A stretch of 64,000 bases of DNA from Aquiflexum balticum DSM 16537. Lineage in GTDB: Bacteria > Bacteroidota > Bacteroidia > Cytophagales > Cyclobacteriaceae. This document shows, in pieces, positions 8,937 to 17,853 of this stretch (position 1 is the stretch's first letter; each line of letters opens with the position of its first letter). Under the pieces are notes generated by a model. That model had not been told where the DNA came from, did not search any database, and worked only from the letters and a program-made list of their open reading frames with translations. Made by a program: the position numbers and the translations under genes. The stretch spans positions 1,054,001 to 1,118,000 of the forward strand of contig NZ_LT838813.1 in the NCBI RefSeq assembly GCF_900176595.1. The letters are read 5' to 3'.

Positions 8937-9180
8937 CATTGTAAAGGTCCCCCTTTCAAAATTGGGATGATTGGTTTGAAAAATGTAAAATCCTATTTAT
9001 TCCCCAATAATTATGGCTATTTGTCTCGGACGTGGAGTGATTAAGACCTGATATCGATTATCAATTTATTAAGTAACTTTCGGATTTGGGCTTTTGGTAA
9101 ACAAAAAATAGAGCGGCCTGTTTTTGATAGTGATTTACTTAAAAATAAATTGAATGACTTCAACCTCTCATCTTATTGTG

Positions 9181-9188
9181 TAGATTTG
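9181..9188 (+). promoter_or_regulatory. -7 promoter box of the ABC transporter gene
   Basis: TAGATTTG is an exact match to the Bacteroidota -7 consensus TAnnTTTG and lies 30 bases before the ATG at 9218. No well-spaced -33 TTG is present. The remaining sequence of the 8937-9217 gap shows nothing else recognisable. Confidence 0.4.
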
Positions 9189-9217
9189 TAGGTTAGATAA
9201 TTGAATAAAAGTTTTCC

Positions 9218-11008
9218 ATGGCAAAAAAGAGAGGCATAGCTCTTGAAGAACACGAAAAGCGAAAGCTGACCAAACAGAATCTGAGTAAACTTGGTGGTAT
9301 TTTTAGGTTTGTTTTACCCTATAAGGTAAATTTTTTATTGGGGATGGTATTTCTCCTATTTTCAAGCTTGACTTTACTGACTTTTCCTTACGTAGCCGGA
9401 AAACTGATCGATACTGCTTCAGGGGAATCCTGGTTGGTAGATGATATCAATGGCATTGCTTTTATTCTTTTGGGGATTTTATTGGTTCAGAGTATATTTT
9501 CTTTTTTTAGGGTATGGCTTTTTGCTAAGGTTTCTGAGCGAAGTATGCGGGATATCAGAATTTCCCTGTACAGTCAATTGGTACAATTGCCCATGACGTT
9601 CTTTGACAAAAGGAGAACAGGTGAACTGATTTCAAGAATTACCGCAGATGTCAGTATGTTACAGGATACTTTTTCCGTGACCTTGGCGGAACTCTTTCGT
9701 CAGATTATCACCTTGTTAGCAGGTGTGGCGTTTTTGATGGTGACCACTCCAAAACTTACTTTTTTTATGCTGGCCACTTTTCCTGTATTGGTGATTATTG
9801 CCATGGTATTCGGGAAATTTATCAGAAAACTTTCCAAACAGGCACAGGATGAATTGGCGGCAGCCAATGTCATTGTAGAAGAAACCTTGCAGTCTATTAT
9901 GACGGTAAAATCATTTGCAGGAGAAGAATATGAATCCAACAGATACAGGAATGGGCTGAACAGGGTCGTAGCTGTTGCTTTAAAAGCCGCCGGGTTCAGG
10001 GGTGCATTTATTTCCTTTATCATCTTTGCCCTATTTGGAGGAATTGTGGCTGTGATGTGGTATGGCGCTACTTTGGTAGCCTCAGGTGAAATGAGTGTGG
10101 GGGATCTGGTTTCATTTGTGTTATATACCACTTTCATAGGTGGTTCCATAGCAGGTTTGGGAGATATTTACGGCCAAATCCAAAAGGCCATAGGCTCTTC
10201 CGAAAGGGTTCTGGAAATATTGGACGAAACACCTGAATTGTCCACTACAGATTTCCAAAAAGTCCGCATGGCCGGTAATATACAATTTGAGCAGGTCCGT
10301 TTTAACTATCCGACAAGGCCTGAATTGGAAGTCCTGAAAAACATCAACTTCCATATCCCGGCCGGAGAAAAAGTTGCCTTGGCAGGACAGAGTGGGGCCG
10401 GTAAATCCACTATCATTCAGTTACTGCTCAAATTTTATCCTGTAGAAAAAGGGGCGATTCTTGTTGATGGTAAAAATATATCCGAATGGAATCTTAAACA
10501 GTTAAGGTCCAACATTGGAATAGTCCCTCAGGAAGTCCTCCTTTTTGGAGGCAGTATCAGGGAAAATATCGCCTATGCCAAGCCTGATGCCACTGAAGAA
10601 GAAATTATAGAAGCAGCCAAAAAAGCAAATGCATGGCAGTTTATCAGCAAGTTCCCTGAGGGTTTGTCAACGACAGTAGGCGAGCGTGGCATCAAACTTT
10701 CCGGAGGACAGCGTCAGCGGGTGGCCATAGCCCGGGCGATTTTGAAAGACCCTGCTATTTTGATTTTGGATGAGGCCACTTCTTCTTTGGATGCAGAATC
10801 TGAAGCCTTGGTTCAGGAAGCTTTGGATGAACTGATGAAAAACAGGACTACTATTATTATTGCCCATAGATTGGCAACAATCCGCAAAGTGGACAGAATT
10901 TATGTACTCAAGGACGGGGAAATAGTCGAAGAAGGTACTCATGAGGACCTTGCTATGCATGAAGATGGTTTTTATGCCAATCTGGTCAGACTTCAGTTTG
11001 CTGAATAA
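9218..11008 (+). CDS. ABC transporter, fused permease and ATPase (MsbA/LmrA type)
   Basis: A 596-residue half-transporter exporter working as a homodimer in the inner membrane. The N-terminal ~320 residues carry six transmembrane helices and the type I exporter coupling region (RISLYSQLVQLPMTFFDKRRTGELISRI). The ATPase domain has Walker A GQSGAGKST (near residue 390), the Q-loop VPQEVLLF, the signature LSGGQRQR, Walker B ILILDEATSSLD and the H-loop IIAHRL. Substrate (lipid, drug or peptide) cannot be told from sequence. It is monocistronic and converges on the DUF4221 gene. Confidence 0.93.
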   Translation: MAKKRGIALEEHEKRKLTKQNLSKLGGIFRFVLPYKVNFLLGMVFLLFSSLTLLTFPYVAGKLIDTASGESWLVDDINGIAFILLGILLVQSIFSFFRVWLFAKVSERSMRDIRISLYSQLVQLPMTFFDKRRTGELISRITADVSMLQDTFSVTLAELFRQIITLLAGVAFLMVTTPKLTFFMLATFPVLVIIAMVFGKFIRKLSKQAQDELAAANVIVEETLQSIMTVKSFAGEEYESNRYRNGLNRVVAVALKAAGFRGAFISFIIFALFGGIVAVMWYGATLVASGEMSVGDLVSFVLYTTFIGGSIAGLGDIYGQIQKAIGSSERVLEILDETPELSTTDFQKVRMAGNIQFEQVRFNYPTRPELEVLKNINFHIPAGEKVALAGQSGAGKSTIIQLLLKFYPVEKGAILVDGKNISEWNLKQLRSNIGIVPQEVLLFGGSIRENIAYAKPDATEEEIIEAAKKANAWQFISKFPEGLSTTVGERGIKLSGGQRQRVAIARAILKDPAILILDEATSSLDAESEALVQEALDELMKNRTTIIIAHRLATIRKVDRIYVLKDGEIVEEGTHEDLAMHEDGFYANLVRLQFAE

Positions 11009-11028
11009 TTGGGGAAACTACTTAATTT

Positions 11029-12180
11029 TCAATCAAAAGCCATTCTCACAAAACCAAGTTCGTCATCCACGTTCACATAATGCCAAATCTTACCATCCTT
11101 GACAAAAACAGAATTGGGAATTTGTGTCATTTGGGAAACCAAAGATTCTCCTATCAGGTTAAAGTCTTCATCAAAAATGCTTAGAAAGACCTTGGAAATA
11201 GTTTTTTGTTCGGGACTCTCTAACATTGGTTCGTCAGTGATTTCACCAGGGATAGTTTCATAGGAGAATCTGTAAAATCTTTTATTCACCTCATCCCATA
11301 CCGGTGCCTGAAAATTGATTTCAGAATTGATTTCTGCCATTACCTCTTTAAAACGCTTTTCTGAATCCACTTCTTTGGGGTAGCCGCCTTTTTTTGCAGC
11401 TGCAGTGAGTTGCGGGGTATAATTGACCTGATAAACACTGTCCTTTTTCATATCAAAAACAAATATGGGGGCATAGGCGGAATTGGAAAGGATAATCCTA
11501 TCTCCAATTCTTTGAAGTGATTTGTCAGTAGTGGATATCATCATCATTTGGCCTGATTTCAGAGCTACGGAATAATCTTTTAACTCATCAATGCCAGGGA
11601 GTTCATACTTTTTGATCTCCATGTCTTCAAAATTGACTTTTGCAAAGGATAGATTATCATTCGTCCAATTACCCAACAATCCATAAATCACATTTCCACC
11701 GTCGGTAATGATGGACTTCCTATTGAAACTCTCCCCATCTTCCAAACTATCCCCAATAAATTTTTCTTTATCCAATTTATAAGTTTTGATCTTTTTGCCT
11801 TTCATATCAAAAAGCCCCATTTCCTGAAAATTGGCCATTAGAATGCGGTCATTATCCAACATATTCATCCATGATACAAAAGCACCCACTCCATCAGGGC
11901 CCTCTATTTCATATTTTATTTTCTCTTCCAAACGCAGTTCATTGATATTGATTTTGTCCAAAGTAGACTCATCCATATTCCATAGATAGAGAAATGCTTT
12001 GTCTTCTGTCATGGCACTTGACCAAAGACCATACTTCAGGTTGATGATTTCATCTCCGGCATCCACCACCACAGTATCCATGGTGAAGGTGATGTTGGAG
12101 AAGTCCATTTTGGTTTCAGTTTCATTCCCGCCGCAGGCAAAGCAAAGAACTGAAAGGAAGATTATTGCATGGTTTTTCAT
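11029..12180 (-). CDS. DUF4221 family lipoprotein
   Basis: A 383-residue exported lipoprotein: the signal peptide ends in the lipobox LCFAC followed by GGNE. The rest alternates short beta-strands with conserved phrases such as ILMANFQEMGLFDMKGKKI and the C-terminal SVFVKDGKIWHYVNVDDELGFVR, matching the DUF4221 family of Cyclobacteriaceae, likely a beta-propeller. Function is unknown. A decayed second copy of the end of such a gene lies at 13909-14052, beyond the Fic gene, so the region has been duplicated in the past. Confidence 0.7.
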   Translation of the reverse strand: MKNHAIIFLSVLCFACGGNETETKMDFSNITFTMDTVVVDAGDEIINLKYGLWSSAMTEDKAFLYLWNMDESTLDKININELRLEEKIKYEIEGPDGVGAFVSWMNMLDNDRILMANFQEMGLFDMKGKKIKTYKLDKEKFIGDSLEDGESFNRKSIITDGGNVIYGLLGNWTNDNLSFAKVNFEDMEIKKYELPGIDELKDYSVALKSGQMMMISTTDKSLQRIGDRIILSNSAYAPIFVFDMKKDSVYQVNYTPQLTAAAKKGGYPKEVDSEKRFKEVMAEINSEINFQAPVWDEVNKRFYRFSYETIPGEITDEPMLESPEQKTISKVFLSIFDEDFNLIGESLVSQMTQIPNSVFVKDGKIWHYVNVDDELGFVRMAFD

Positions 12181-12287
12181 AGAAAGACAGATTTTATCAA
12201 CAATGTAATCACTATGAATTTAATTTGAAAAAAATCAATGTGATATTTAGTTAATTCACACTTTAACTCCATTCCGTGACGTGAATC

Positions 12288-12405
12288 GTGTTGTCCCAAG
12301 GTTGTACCTTTGGACTGTTGAGTATGGAGTTTTTAACTCCAGTGCATTGAGCCGGAGGCTCAGAACTCAGGAATCCGAAGGTACAACCTTCGGATAACTT
12401 TCACT
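12288..12405. repeat. Four-hairpin intergenic repeat, copy 1
   Basis: This unit contains four successive short palindromes: CCAAGGTTGTACCTTTGG, GGAGTTTTTAACTCC, TGAGCCGGAGGCTCA and CCGAAGGTACAACCTTCGG. A near-identical copy lies at 13730-13850, on the other side of the Fic gene. The last palindrome is also part of the tandem repeats at 25569-26130. Confidence 0.85.
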
Positions 12406-13510
12406 CCCCCAAAATCCTGTACAATTCCAGATTCATGTAATAATGCCCACCGCTGATTTCACGGCGTTCGACTATGCCCATTTCTGCGATTTGGTTGAGA
12501 TACTGGCGGGCGGTATTTTCGGCATAGATTTTTTTATCGGTCAGGTGTTTGACCTTGGTGTAGGGTTGAGTAAAAATGGCCTCCACCAAAGATTCCGGTC
12601 GGATGATGTTTGTTTCATTTTCCAATACATGTAGTATGCTATCCTTTGCCGCCAAGATATCATTGATTTTGTGGTAGGTGTCCATGGAAGTAATTTCCAC
12701 TGCTTTCAACATAAAAATCAGCCAATCTTTCCACGCAGACCTTTGGGTAACTCCTGCCAGGAATGCATAATAATCCTCCTTTCTGTCCAAAATAAACTTG
12801 CTCAAAAACAAAATGGGAAGGTCAAGAAGTCCTTTCTGTGTCAGAAAATGAATGTTGAAGAGTCTTCCTGTCCGCCCATTCCCATCTCTGAAAGGGTGAA
12901 TGGCCTCAAACTGAAGGTGACCAATAGCCATTTTCAATATCGGATCGATGGTGTTGTCATCATTCATGAAATGGATCAGATTTTCCATTTTGGCTTCGAC
13001 CACTCCTTCGCCTCTTGGAGGTGTATATACGGCTTTTCCTGCATTCGGTCCTGAACCACCCTGTCGGATAAAGGTATGGGCAAAAGGTTTTCTGATACCA
13101 TCACTCATACCCGTGATGGTTTGGTAAATCAATTCGAAATAAGGAATATCAAATTTATGGTTGGATACAAGGTATTGATGCCCTTTCCAAATGGATTCCC
13201 GATAATGCAGTATTTCCTTTGTGGGTCCTTGTTTGATGGTTTCATCACTGAAGGCTTTGTAAAGCTCATCATCGGTGGTGAAAATGTTCTCAATCTCTGA
13301 CGAGGCCTTGGCCTCCTGCAAACTGATAGTATTGATCAACATGCCCTGATTGGGTATCGCCGCACTTCTTCCCTGTAATCGGGCTATGGCTGCCTTTGCT
13401 TCCCCCAATTGCTCAAAAATATCCAAATCCCGATAATACTGGGCTTCGATCGGCAGTTCAGGGAGATTGTTCCAAGGTTTGGTCCTGTCAGGATTGATGA
13501 GATACGCCAT
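12401..13510 (-). CDS. Fic family AMP-transferase with N-terminal inhibitory helix
   Basis: A 369-residue Fic/DOC protein that should transfer AMP (or a related nucleotide part) to a target protein. The active-site loop HPFRDGNGRTGR starts at residue 205 and keeps the catalytic histidine and anion-binding residues. The autoinhibitory motif [S/T]xxxE[G/N] is present as SSEIEN (residues 70-75), N-terminal to the Fic core, which makes it a class II Fic protein. An N-terminal Fic_N-like segment precedes it and a winged-helix domain (about 290-369) follows, ending YMNLELYRILGE. Repeated ACATTAAA motifs just upstream suggest autoregulation through the winged helix. Substrate unknown. Confidence 0.9.
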   Translation of the reverse strand: MAYLINPDRTKPWNNLPELPIEAQYYRDLDIFEQLGEAKAAIARLQGRSAAIPNQGMLINTISLQEAKASSEIENIFTTDDELYKAFSDETIKQGPTKEILHYRESIWKGHQYLVSNHKFDIPYFELIYQTITGMSDGIRKPFAHTFIRQGGSGPNAGKAVYTPPRGEGVVEAKMENLIHFMNDDNTIDPILKMAIGHLQFEAIHPFRDGNGRTGRLFNIHFLTQKGLLDLPILFLSKFILDRKEDYYAFLAGVTQRSAWKDWLIFMLKAVEITSMDTYHKINDILAAKDSILHVLENETNIIRPESLVEAIFTQPYTKVKHLTDKKIYAENTARQYLNQIAEMGIVERREISGGHYYMNLELYRILGE

Positions 13511-13516
13511 ATTTTG

Positions 13517-13597
13517 ACATTAAATTTTGATTATTTTAATGTGAGATTACAAATGTGACATTAAAATCGATGTCAAACAAACTAATAGACATTAAAA
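13517..13597 (-). promoter_or_regulatory. ACATTAAA motif cluster upstream of fic
   Basis: ACATTAAA occurs at 13517, 13558 and 13589, with the complement TTTAATGT at 13535-13542 forming an inverted repeat with the first. The cluster starts seven bases upstream of the fic start codon and looks like an operator for autoregulation. Confidence 0.45.
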
Positions 13598-13729
13598 TTT
13601 TAATAAATTAAGGTGAGGCATATTTACTGACCTTTCCATTGAGGTCTGTTCTGATCACTGACCTTAAAAAACGTCAAATTTAATGTCATTTTTTCAACCA
13701 TGACAACTAATCATAGTATGAAAACTTTG

Positions 13730-13850
13730 TGTTGTCCCAAGGTTGTACCTTTGGACTGTTGAGTGTGGAGTTTTTAACTCCGGTGCGTTGAGCCAGAGGC
13801 TCAAAACTCAGGAATCCGAAGGTACAACCTTCGTATAACTTCTGACTAGT
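13730..13850. repeat. Four-hairpin intergenic repeat, copy 2
   Basis: About 90% identical to the unit at 12288-12405 and in the same orientation, so the two copies flank the Fic gene as direct repeats. Confidence 0.85.
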
Positions 13851-13893
13851 ACTGCCCCAAGATCCTGTACAATTCTAGGTTAATAACCATTCA
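13851..13893 (-). pseudogene. Remnant of a second fic 3' end
   Basis: On the minus strand the bases read NLELYRILG in one frame, the same as the last residues of the intact Fic protein, and they sit at the same place relative to the hairpin repeat. Only about ten codons can be recognised, so this is a vestige of a duplicated fic gene or of the shared flanking DNA. Confidence 0.5.
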
Positions 13894-13908
13894 TGCTATG
13901 ACTCAACA

Positions 13909-14052
13909 TCATGGAATGATTGAAAGGCGTACAAAGCCCATCTCATCATTGATGTTTTGAAACATCCAGATTTTGCCATCTTTGGCAAAGTGGAAACCTG
14001 GTATTTTTCTATACTCTTGGTCAGAAGATTTCTTTCGGAGAATATTGTGGTG
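13909..14052 (-). pseudogene. Remnant of a second DUF4221 gene (C-terminus)
   Basis: The minus strand encodes, in one open frame ending with TGA at 13909-13911, ...KIPGFHFAKDGKIWMFQ followed by NINDEMGFVRLSIIP. This matches the C-terminus of the intact DUF4221 protein (QIPNSVFVKDGKIWHYVNV then DDELGFVRMAFD). About 45 codons are recognisable; a stop codon and loss of similarity lie just upstream. It indicates that a second DUF4221 gene once stood here. Confidence 0.75.
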
Positions 14053-14138
14053 AATTTTAAATTTACTTTGAAGCCTATTGGACTTTTATTGCATTAGAGT
14101 ATCTCCTCTTGTGTATTCACAAGCACCTTTGATTCTCA

Positions 14139-14239
14139 ATCAAGCCCAAAGGGCTGCCCTGTGAAAGCCCTGACTGAAGCTTGCGGAAGTCAGGGTATAT
14201 AATCAATTAAATTAAGAGGCCTGAAAGGCCGAACTATGA
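14139..14239. repeat. Downstream (3') end of IS200-like element, hairpin-rich
   Basis: Contains three hairpins: AGCCC-AAA-GGGCT, CCCTGACT-12 bases-AGTCAGGG and GGCCTGAAAGGCC. The same block recurs at 14972 and 15275, each time followed by the partner end block. Confidence 0.8.
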
Positions 14240-14686
14240 TTAATCCCAAACATACCTTTCATCAAATTCGATATTATACTCCTTTAGAAAAAGTCTGAAT
14301 TCATTTTCAAAATTTAATTTTTGATGGTGTTCGGGTTGTTTTTGAATGTAAGTTTTAACTATTTCCACTTTTGAATGGCTTACTGAAAAAGCACCATAAC
14401 CCTTCTGCCACTCAAACTTTTCAACCCCCTTGGTCTTCATCCAAATAGAGCTGGAAGTTTTAATTTTCAGGATCAATTGAGCAATTGTTATTGTCCTGGG
14501 TAACTCACAAAGAATATGGATATGCTCTGGATTAGCATAAATCTCATGGACAAAGGAATTTAAGTTATAGATAACTTCTGTCAAATATGAATGGAGTTCC
14601 GGACGAATTTTTTCAGAAATAAACTTTTCCCTTCTCTTTGTAGAGAAAATGATGTGTAGATAAACTTTTGCTAGAGATTGCGGCAT
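14240..14686 (-). CDS. tnpA: IS200/IS605-like Y1 transposase (RAYT-like)
   Basis: A 148-residue single-strand DNA transposase of the HUH/Y1 family. The metal-binding HUH motif is H55-I-H57 (in NPEHIHILCEL) and the likely catalytic tyrosine is Y113 in EIVKTYIQKQPEHH. The size and the N-terminal KVYLHIIFSTKRR are typical of IS200-like and REP-associated (RAYT) enzymes, which cut and join single-stranded DNA next to terminal hairpins. The gene lies between hairpin-rich blocks at 14139-14239 and 14690-14886, and two copies of those blocks without the gene follow, so it is likely the driver of the local repeats. The active-site residues look complete. Confidence 0.88.
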   Translation of the reverse strand: MPQSLAKVYLHIIFSTKRREKFISEKIRPELHSYLTEVIYNLNSFVHEIYANPEHIHILCELPRTITIAQLILKIKTSSSIWMKTKGVEKFEWQKGYGAFSVSHSKVEIVKTYIQKQPEHHQKLNFENEFRLFLKEYNIEFDERYVWD

Positions 14687-14689
14687 ATC

Positions 14690-14886
14690 TGAGGGATTTT
14701 TGATTCAATACAAATTAAAAAATGGGAATAAAATTATAATCTAATTATCCGTATATATCCGATTATCTTTCGGGTCGGTCCTTCAGACCAAGGGGTTTCT
14801 TATCGGTTCCTATGACCTAGGGTTGCAACCCTAGGCTATCACAGAACGGCCCTTCAGGCCTATTTAATTTTTATTGCTCAACTGAA
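14690..14886. repeat. Upstream (5') end of IS200-like element, hairpin-rich
   Basis: Contains a GGTCCTTCAGACC hairpin, the perfect 20-bp palindrome at 14816-14835 (CCTAGGGTTGCAACCCTAGG) and a GGCCCTTCAGGCC hairpin. The block recurs at 15150-15267 and 15390-15510, and its last 40 bases again at 15615-15655. Confidence 0.8.
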
Positions 14887-14971
14887 TTATCCTTGTTTGA
14901 AATACTTCATTACTCACCAGCTCCTTTTGTTTTCAATCCAACTAGCATCTCCATCGATCAACAGATTCTCC

Positions 14972-15267
14972 ATCAAGCCCAAAGGCTGCCCTGTGAAAAC
15001 CCTGACTGTAGCTTGCGGAAGTCAGGGTTACATTAATCAATTTAAATAATGAGGCCTGAAGGGCCGATCTATGATTAATCCCAAAAATACCTTTCATCAA
15101 ATAGGAAATGGATATTAAAAATAATCTAATTATCCGTATAAATCCGGTTATTTTCTCGATCGGTCTTTCAGACCATGGGGTTTCTTATCGGTTCCTATTA
15201 CTAGGGTTGCACCCTAGGCTGTCACAGAACGGCCCTTCAGGCCTTATTAATTTTTATTGTTAAACTG
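14972..15267. mobile_element. Transposase-less derivative of the IS200-like element, copy 1
   Basis: Both end blocks are present in the same order as in the intact element, but the gene is reduced to its last ~10 codons (the bases for the terminal DERYxWD region) joined directly to the sequence that normally lies upstream of the start codon. It is an internally deleted, MITE-like copy. Confidence 0.8.
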
Positions 15268-15274
15268 TTTACTC

Positions 15275-15510
15275 ATCAAGCCCAAAGGGCTGCCCTGTGA
15301 AAGCCCTGACTGAAGCTTGCGGAAGTCAGGGTATACATGAATCAATTAAATTATGAGGCCTGAAGGGCCGATCTATGATTAATCCCACTTTATCTTTCTC
15401 GATCGGTCTTTCAGACCATGGGGTTTCTTATCGGTTCCTATTACCTAGGGTTGCACCCTAGGCTGTCACAGAATTGCCCTTCAGGCCAATTTATTTTTAT
15501 TGCTAAACTG
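15275..15510. mobile_element. Transposase-less derivative of the IS200-like element, copy 2
   Basis: Same end blocks as copy 1 with a larger internal deletion: the last 4-5 codons of the gene are followed at once by the CGATCGGTC start of the partner block. It lies eight bases after copy 1, so the three elements form a tandem row. Confidence 0.8.
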
Positions 15511-15614
15511 AATTAACCATGTTTGAAAAATTTCATTCATCCTTCACCAACACCAAAATAACAGGTCGGACAAATACCTTTCCTTACCATCCAAATAATC
15601 CTTTCAAATGTTGC

Positions 15615-15655
15615 ATTCCAGGATGTCACAGAACGGCCCTTCAGGCCTATTTAAT
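15615..15655. repeat. Solo end fragment of the IS200-like element
   Basis: The bases GATGTCACAGAACGGCCCTT and the following AGGCCTATTTAA repeat the terminal part of the end block. It abuts the stop codon of the LytTR regulator gene, so a copy has landed exactly at the gene's end. Confidence 0.65.
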
Positions 15656-16408
15656 TTAGCCATCCAACCACTCCTTCAACGCCCCGACCTTTTCCCTGCT
15701 GACCAGAATATCATTGTCGCTGCAATTGGCCAATTTGATTTTCAGACGGCTGTTTGAATAGGTATGGATCTCCGCGATGGCTTCAAAAGAAGAAATGTAT
15801 TTTCTATTCAAGCGGAAAAATTTTTTGGGATCCAACATTTCTTCCAATTGATCCAAGGTGTAGTCCAAAATGTACCGTTTCCCTTCAAAAGTCTGTAAAA
15901 AAGTCACCCGCTCCTCACTCATAAAAAAAGCCGCTTCCGAGGCAAGGATCGATTGGATTTTCTCTCCGATTTTGACCATAAACCTGGATTTGAATTCCTT
16001 TTGCTGCGGTTGAAGCAGTTCTTTGATTTGACTGAGGTCGATTGTGGTTTTGATTTTTTGGCTTTTGAACTTGTTTATAGCCCCTGCCAATTCCTTGGGG
16101 TCAATCGGTTTGAGCAGGTAATCCACCGAGTTGAGCTTGAAGGCCTTGATGGCGTATTGGTCAAAGGCTGTGGTAAAAATGATCGGGGAACTGACCCTGA
16201 CCATTTCAAAAATTTCAAAACTCAATCCATCCGCCAATTGGATATCACAGAATATAAGGTCGGGTGCAGGATGCAATTCCAGCCAAGCTACCGCCGAAGT
16301 AATGCTGTCCAAATTTCCATAAATATTTACCCCGGGAAGTAATTCCAAAACAAGCTGTTTCAACCTATTGGCAGCAGGTCTTTCATCTTCTATCAAAAGA
16401 ATGTTCAT
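15656..16408 (-). CDS. LytTR-family response regulator
   Basis: A 250-residue response regulator. The receiver domain has the acidic pair E7-D8, the phosphoryl-accepting D55 (LIFCDIQLAD), T79/T80 and K100 (LLKPID). The C-terminal half (about residues 145-248) is a LytTR DNA-binding domain with FFRLNRKYISSFEAI and the terminal VSREKVGALKEWL. Its start overlaps the stop of the histidine kinase gene by four bases (ATGA), so the two are translationally coupled. The likely role is activation of neighbouring envelope genes, but no target can be named. Confidence 0.92.
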   Translation of the reverse strand: MNILLIEDERPAANRLKQLVLELLPGVNIYGNLDSITSAVAWLELHPAPDLIFCDIQLADGLSFEIFEMVRVSSPIIFTTAFDQYAIKAFKLNSVDYLLKPIDPKELAGAINKFKSQKIKTTIDLSQIKELLQPQQKEFKSRFMVKIGEKIQSILASEAAFFMSEERVTFLQTFEGKRYILDYTLDQLEEMLDPKKFFRLNRKYISSFEAIAEIHTYSNSRLKIKLANCSDNDILVSREKVGALKEWLDG

Positions 16409-17472
16409 GATCCATTTAGTTTTATCAGAGGAAGTTCTACGATAAATTCCTTTTCTGTTTCAATGATATTTGGACTTTGGTTACTTAACAGGGCATAGCG
16501 CTTTTTGATATTGGACAATCCAATACCCGTTTTTGACTCCTCCTTGGTCAATTTAGGTTGAAGAATATTGCGTACAATTAAATTGCCATCTGCTTGTTCT
16601 ATCATAATTTTGAGCGGTTTCTCCAAACTTGCAATATTATGTTTGATGGCATTTTCCAATAGTAATTGAAGAGAAAGTGGTGGGAGGTAATAGCCCTTTA
16701 AATGATGTACATCAATAAAATACTCCAGGCTTCCTTCAAACCTGATTTTTTGAAGGTTCAGGTAGTTCTCCGCAAAGCCTATTTCCCTGTCCAAACCCAC
16801 CAATTCCTCTTGCTGTACTTCCAAAACATAGCGGTAGATTTTGGACAATTGCTGTATAAATTCTGCGGATTTATCGGCACTTTCATAGACGAGATTACTC
16901 AGCACATTGAGTGAATTGAACAGAAAATGGGGATTTAATTGGTCTTTTAGAGATTGGTATTGGCTGGCGATATTTTCTGATTTAAGCTGTTCTGCTTCAA
17001 TGGCAGCAGAACGCCACTCATACAGCCAGGATCTGGAAATGAAAATAGTAATGATGATCAGAGCTATAAATGTTGGCATCAGGGTATTTTCCAACATTGA
17101 GCTCCAATTGATATTTGTCAGGTTTACCCCTTCTACTGAAATCAGTACATAGAGTACCACCAATATGTAACTGACTATAAAAGAATAAACCATGTAAGAA
17201 GCCGCTGTCAAAAAGAGTCTTTTCACCGGCTTTTCGATCCAGGATATTCTTTTGTTATAATACTCCTCTACTTTGAACCCTCCCAAACTTAATGCAGAAG
17301 ACATTAAAAAAGAAAAAACCCAATCCGGAGCTATGGACAAAATCCCCTCCAAAGACAAAAAGCAAGTTGGGCAGAACAACAACATCAAGATGGTAGAAAT
17401 CCCAAAATTCAAAAAGAAAAACCGCTTGGCGGAGTAGAAGATGGTGGCTGATCGAAAAAAATCTTTGCTCAT
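16405..17472 (-). CDS. LytS/YehU-type sensor histidine kinase
   Basis: A 355-residue membrane histidine kinase of the His_kinase (PF06580) family. Four transmembrane segments occupy the first ~150 residues (near 20-40, 48-65, 85-112 and 130-147) with little outside the membrane. The phospho-accepting H182 is in QLNPHFLFNSLNVLSN, and the ATPase part has the N-box LLENAIKHN and the G-box IGLSNIKKRYALL. It phosphorylates the LytTR regulator encoded just downstream. The signal is unknown; the short periplasmic loops suggest sensing in the membrane. Confidence 0.92.
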   Translation of the reverse strand: MSKDFFRSATIFYSAKRFFFLNFGISTILMLLFCPTCFLSLEGILSIAPDWVFSFLMSSALSLGGFKVEEYYNKRISWIEKPVKRLFLTAASYMVYSFIVSYILVVLYVLISVEGVNLTNINWSSMLENTLMPTFIALIIITIFISRSWLYEWRSAAIEAEQLKSENIASQYQSLKDQLNPHFLFNSLNVLSNLVYESADKSAEFIQQLSKIYRYVLEVQQEELVGLDREIGFAENYLNLQKIRFEGSLEYFIDVHHLKGYYLPPLSLQLLLENAIKHNIASLEKPLKIMIEQADGNLIVRNILQPKLTKEESKTGIGLSNIKKRYALLSNQSPNIIETEKEFIVELPLIKLNGS

Positions 17473-17522
17473 ATATTTTTCCTGGGAGGATGTTTATGAT
17501 TGGAAAATATTTTTTTTAAATA

Positions 17523-17822
17523 TCAGTCTTTTTTAGCCTTTGAAGCCAATATTCCCCAACCGCCGGAACCAATCAGAAAACCCAAGCCATAGAAAAACCC
17601 GGTATTGTTCACCGCAAACATCACTACTTCCTCATCAAACAAACTGATGACTAGACTGATTGGAGCAATTATTCCATGCCATATTCCCCAAAGGAATCCA
17701 TAGGTCTGACCAGTAAGGCATTCATCAACCGGCTCATTTGCCGCACAGGAAGTCATCAAAATCAGGAACAAAACTCCCAATAGAATTTTATTGGTTTTTA
17801 GATTTTCAAGGCTCTTTTTCAT
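17523..17822 (-). CDS. Small membrane lipoprotein, unknown function
   Basis: About 99 residues when started at the ATG at 17822 (a Met five codons upstream is possible). The N-terminus has a lipoprotein signal with lipobox LMTSC followed by AANEP, then two hydrophobic segments (GFLWGIWHGIIAPISLVISL and GFFYGLGFLIGSGGWGIL). Similar small proteins occur in many Bacteroidota without known function. It lies 50 bases upstream of the kinase gene on the same strand. Confidence 0.65.
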   Translation of the reverse strand: MKKSLENLKTNKILLGVLFLILMTSCAANEPVDECLTGQTYGFLWGIWHGIIAPISLVISLFDEEVVMFAVNNTGFFYGLGFLIGSGGWGILASKAKKD

Positions 17823-17853
17823 AGTTGCTTGGTTCAAATTCGGAACATTCCAT

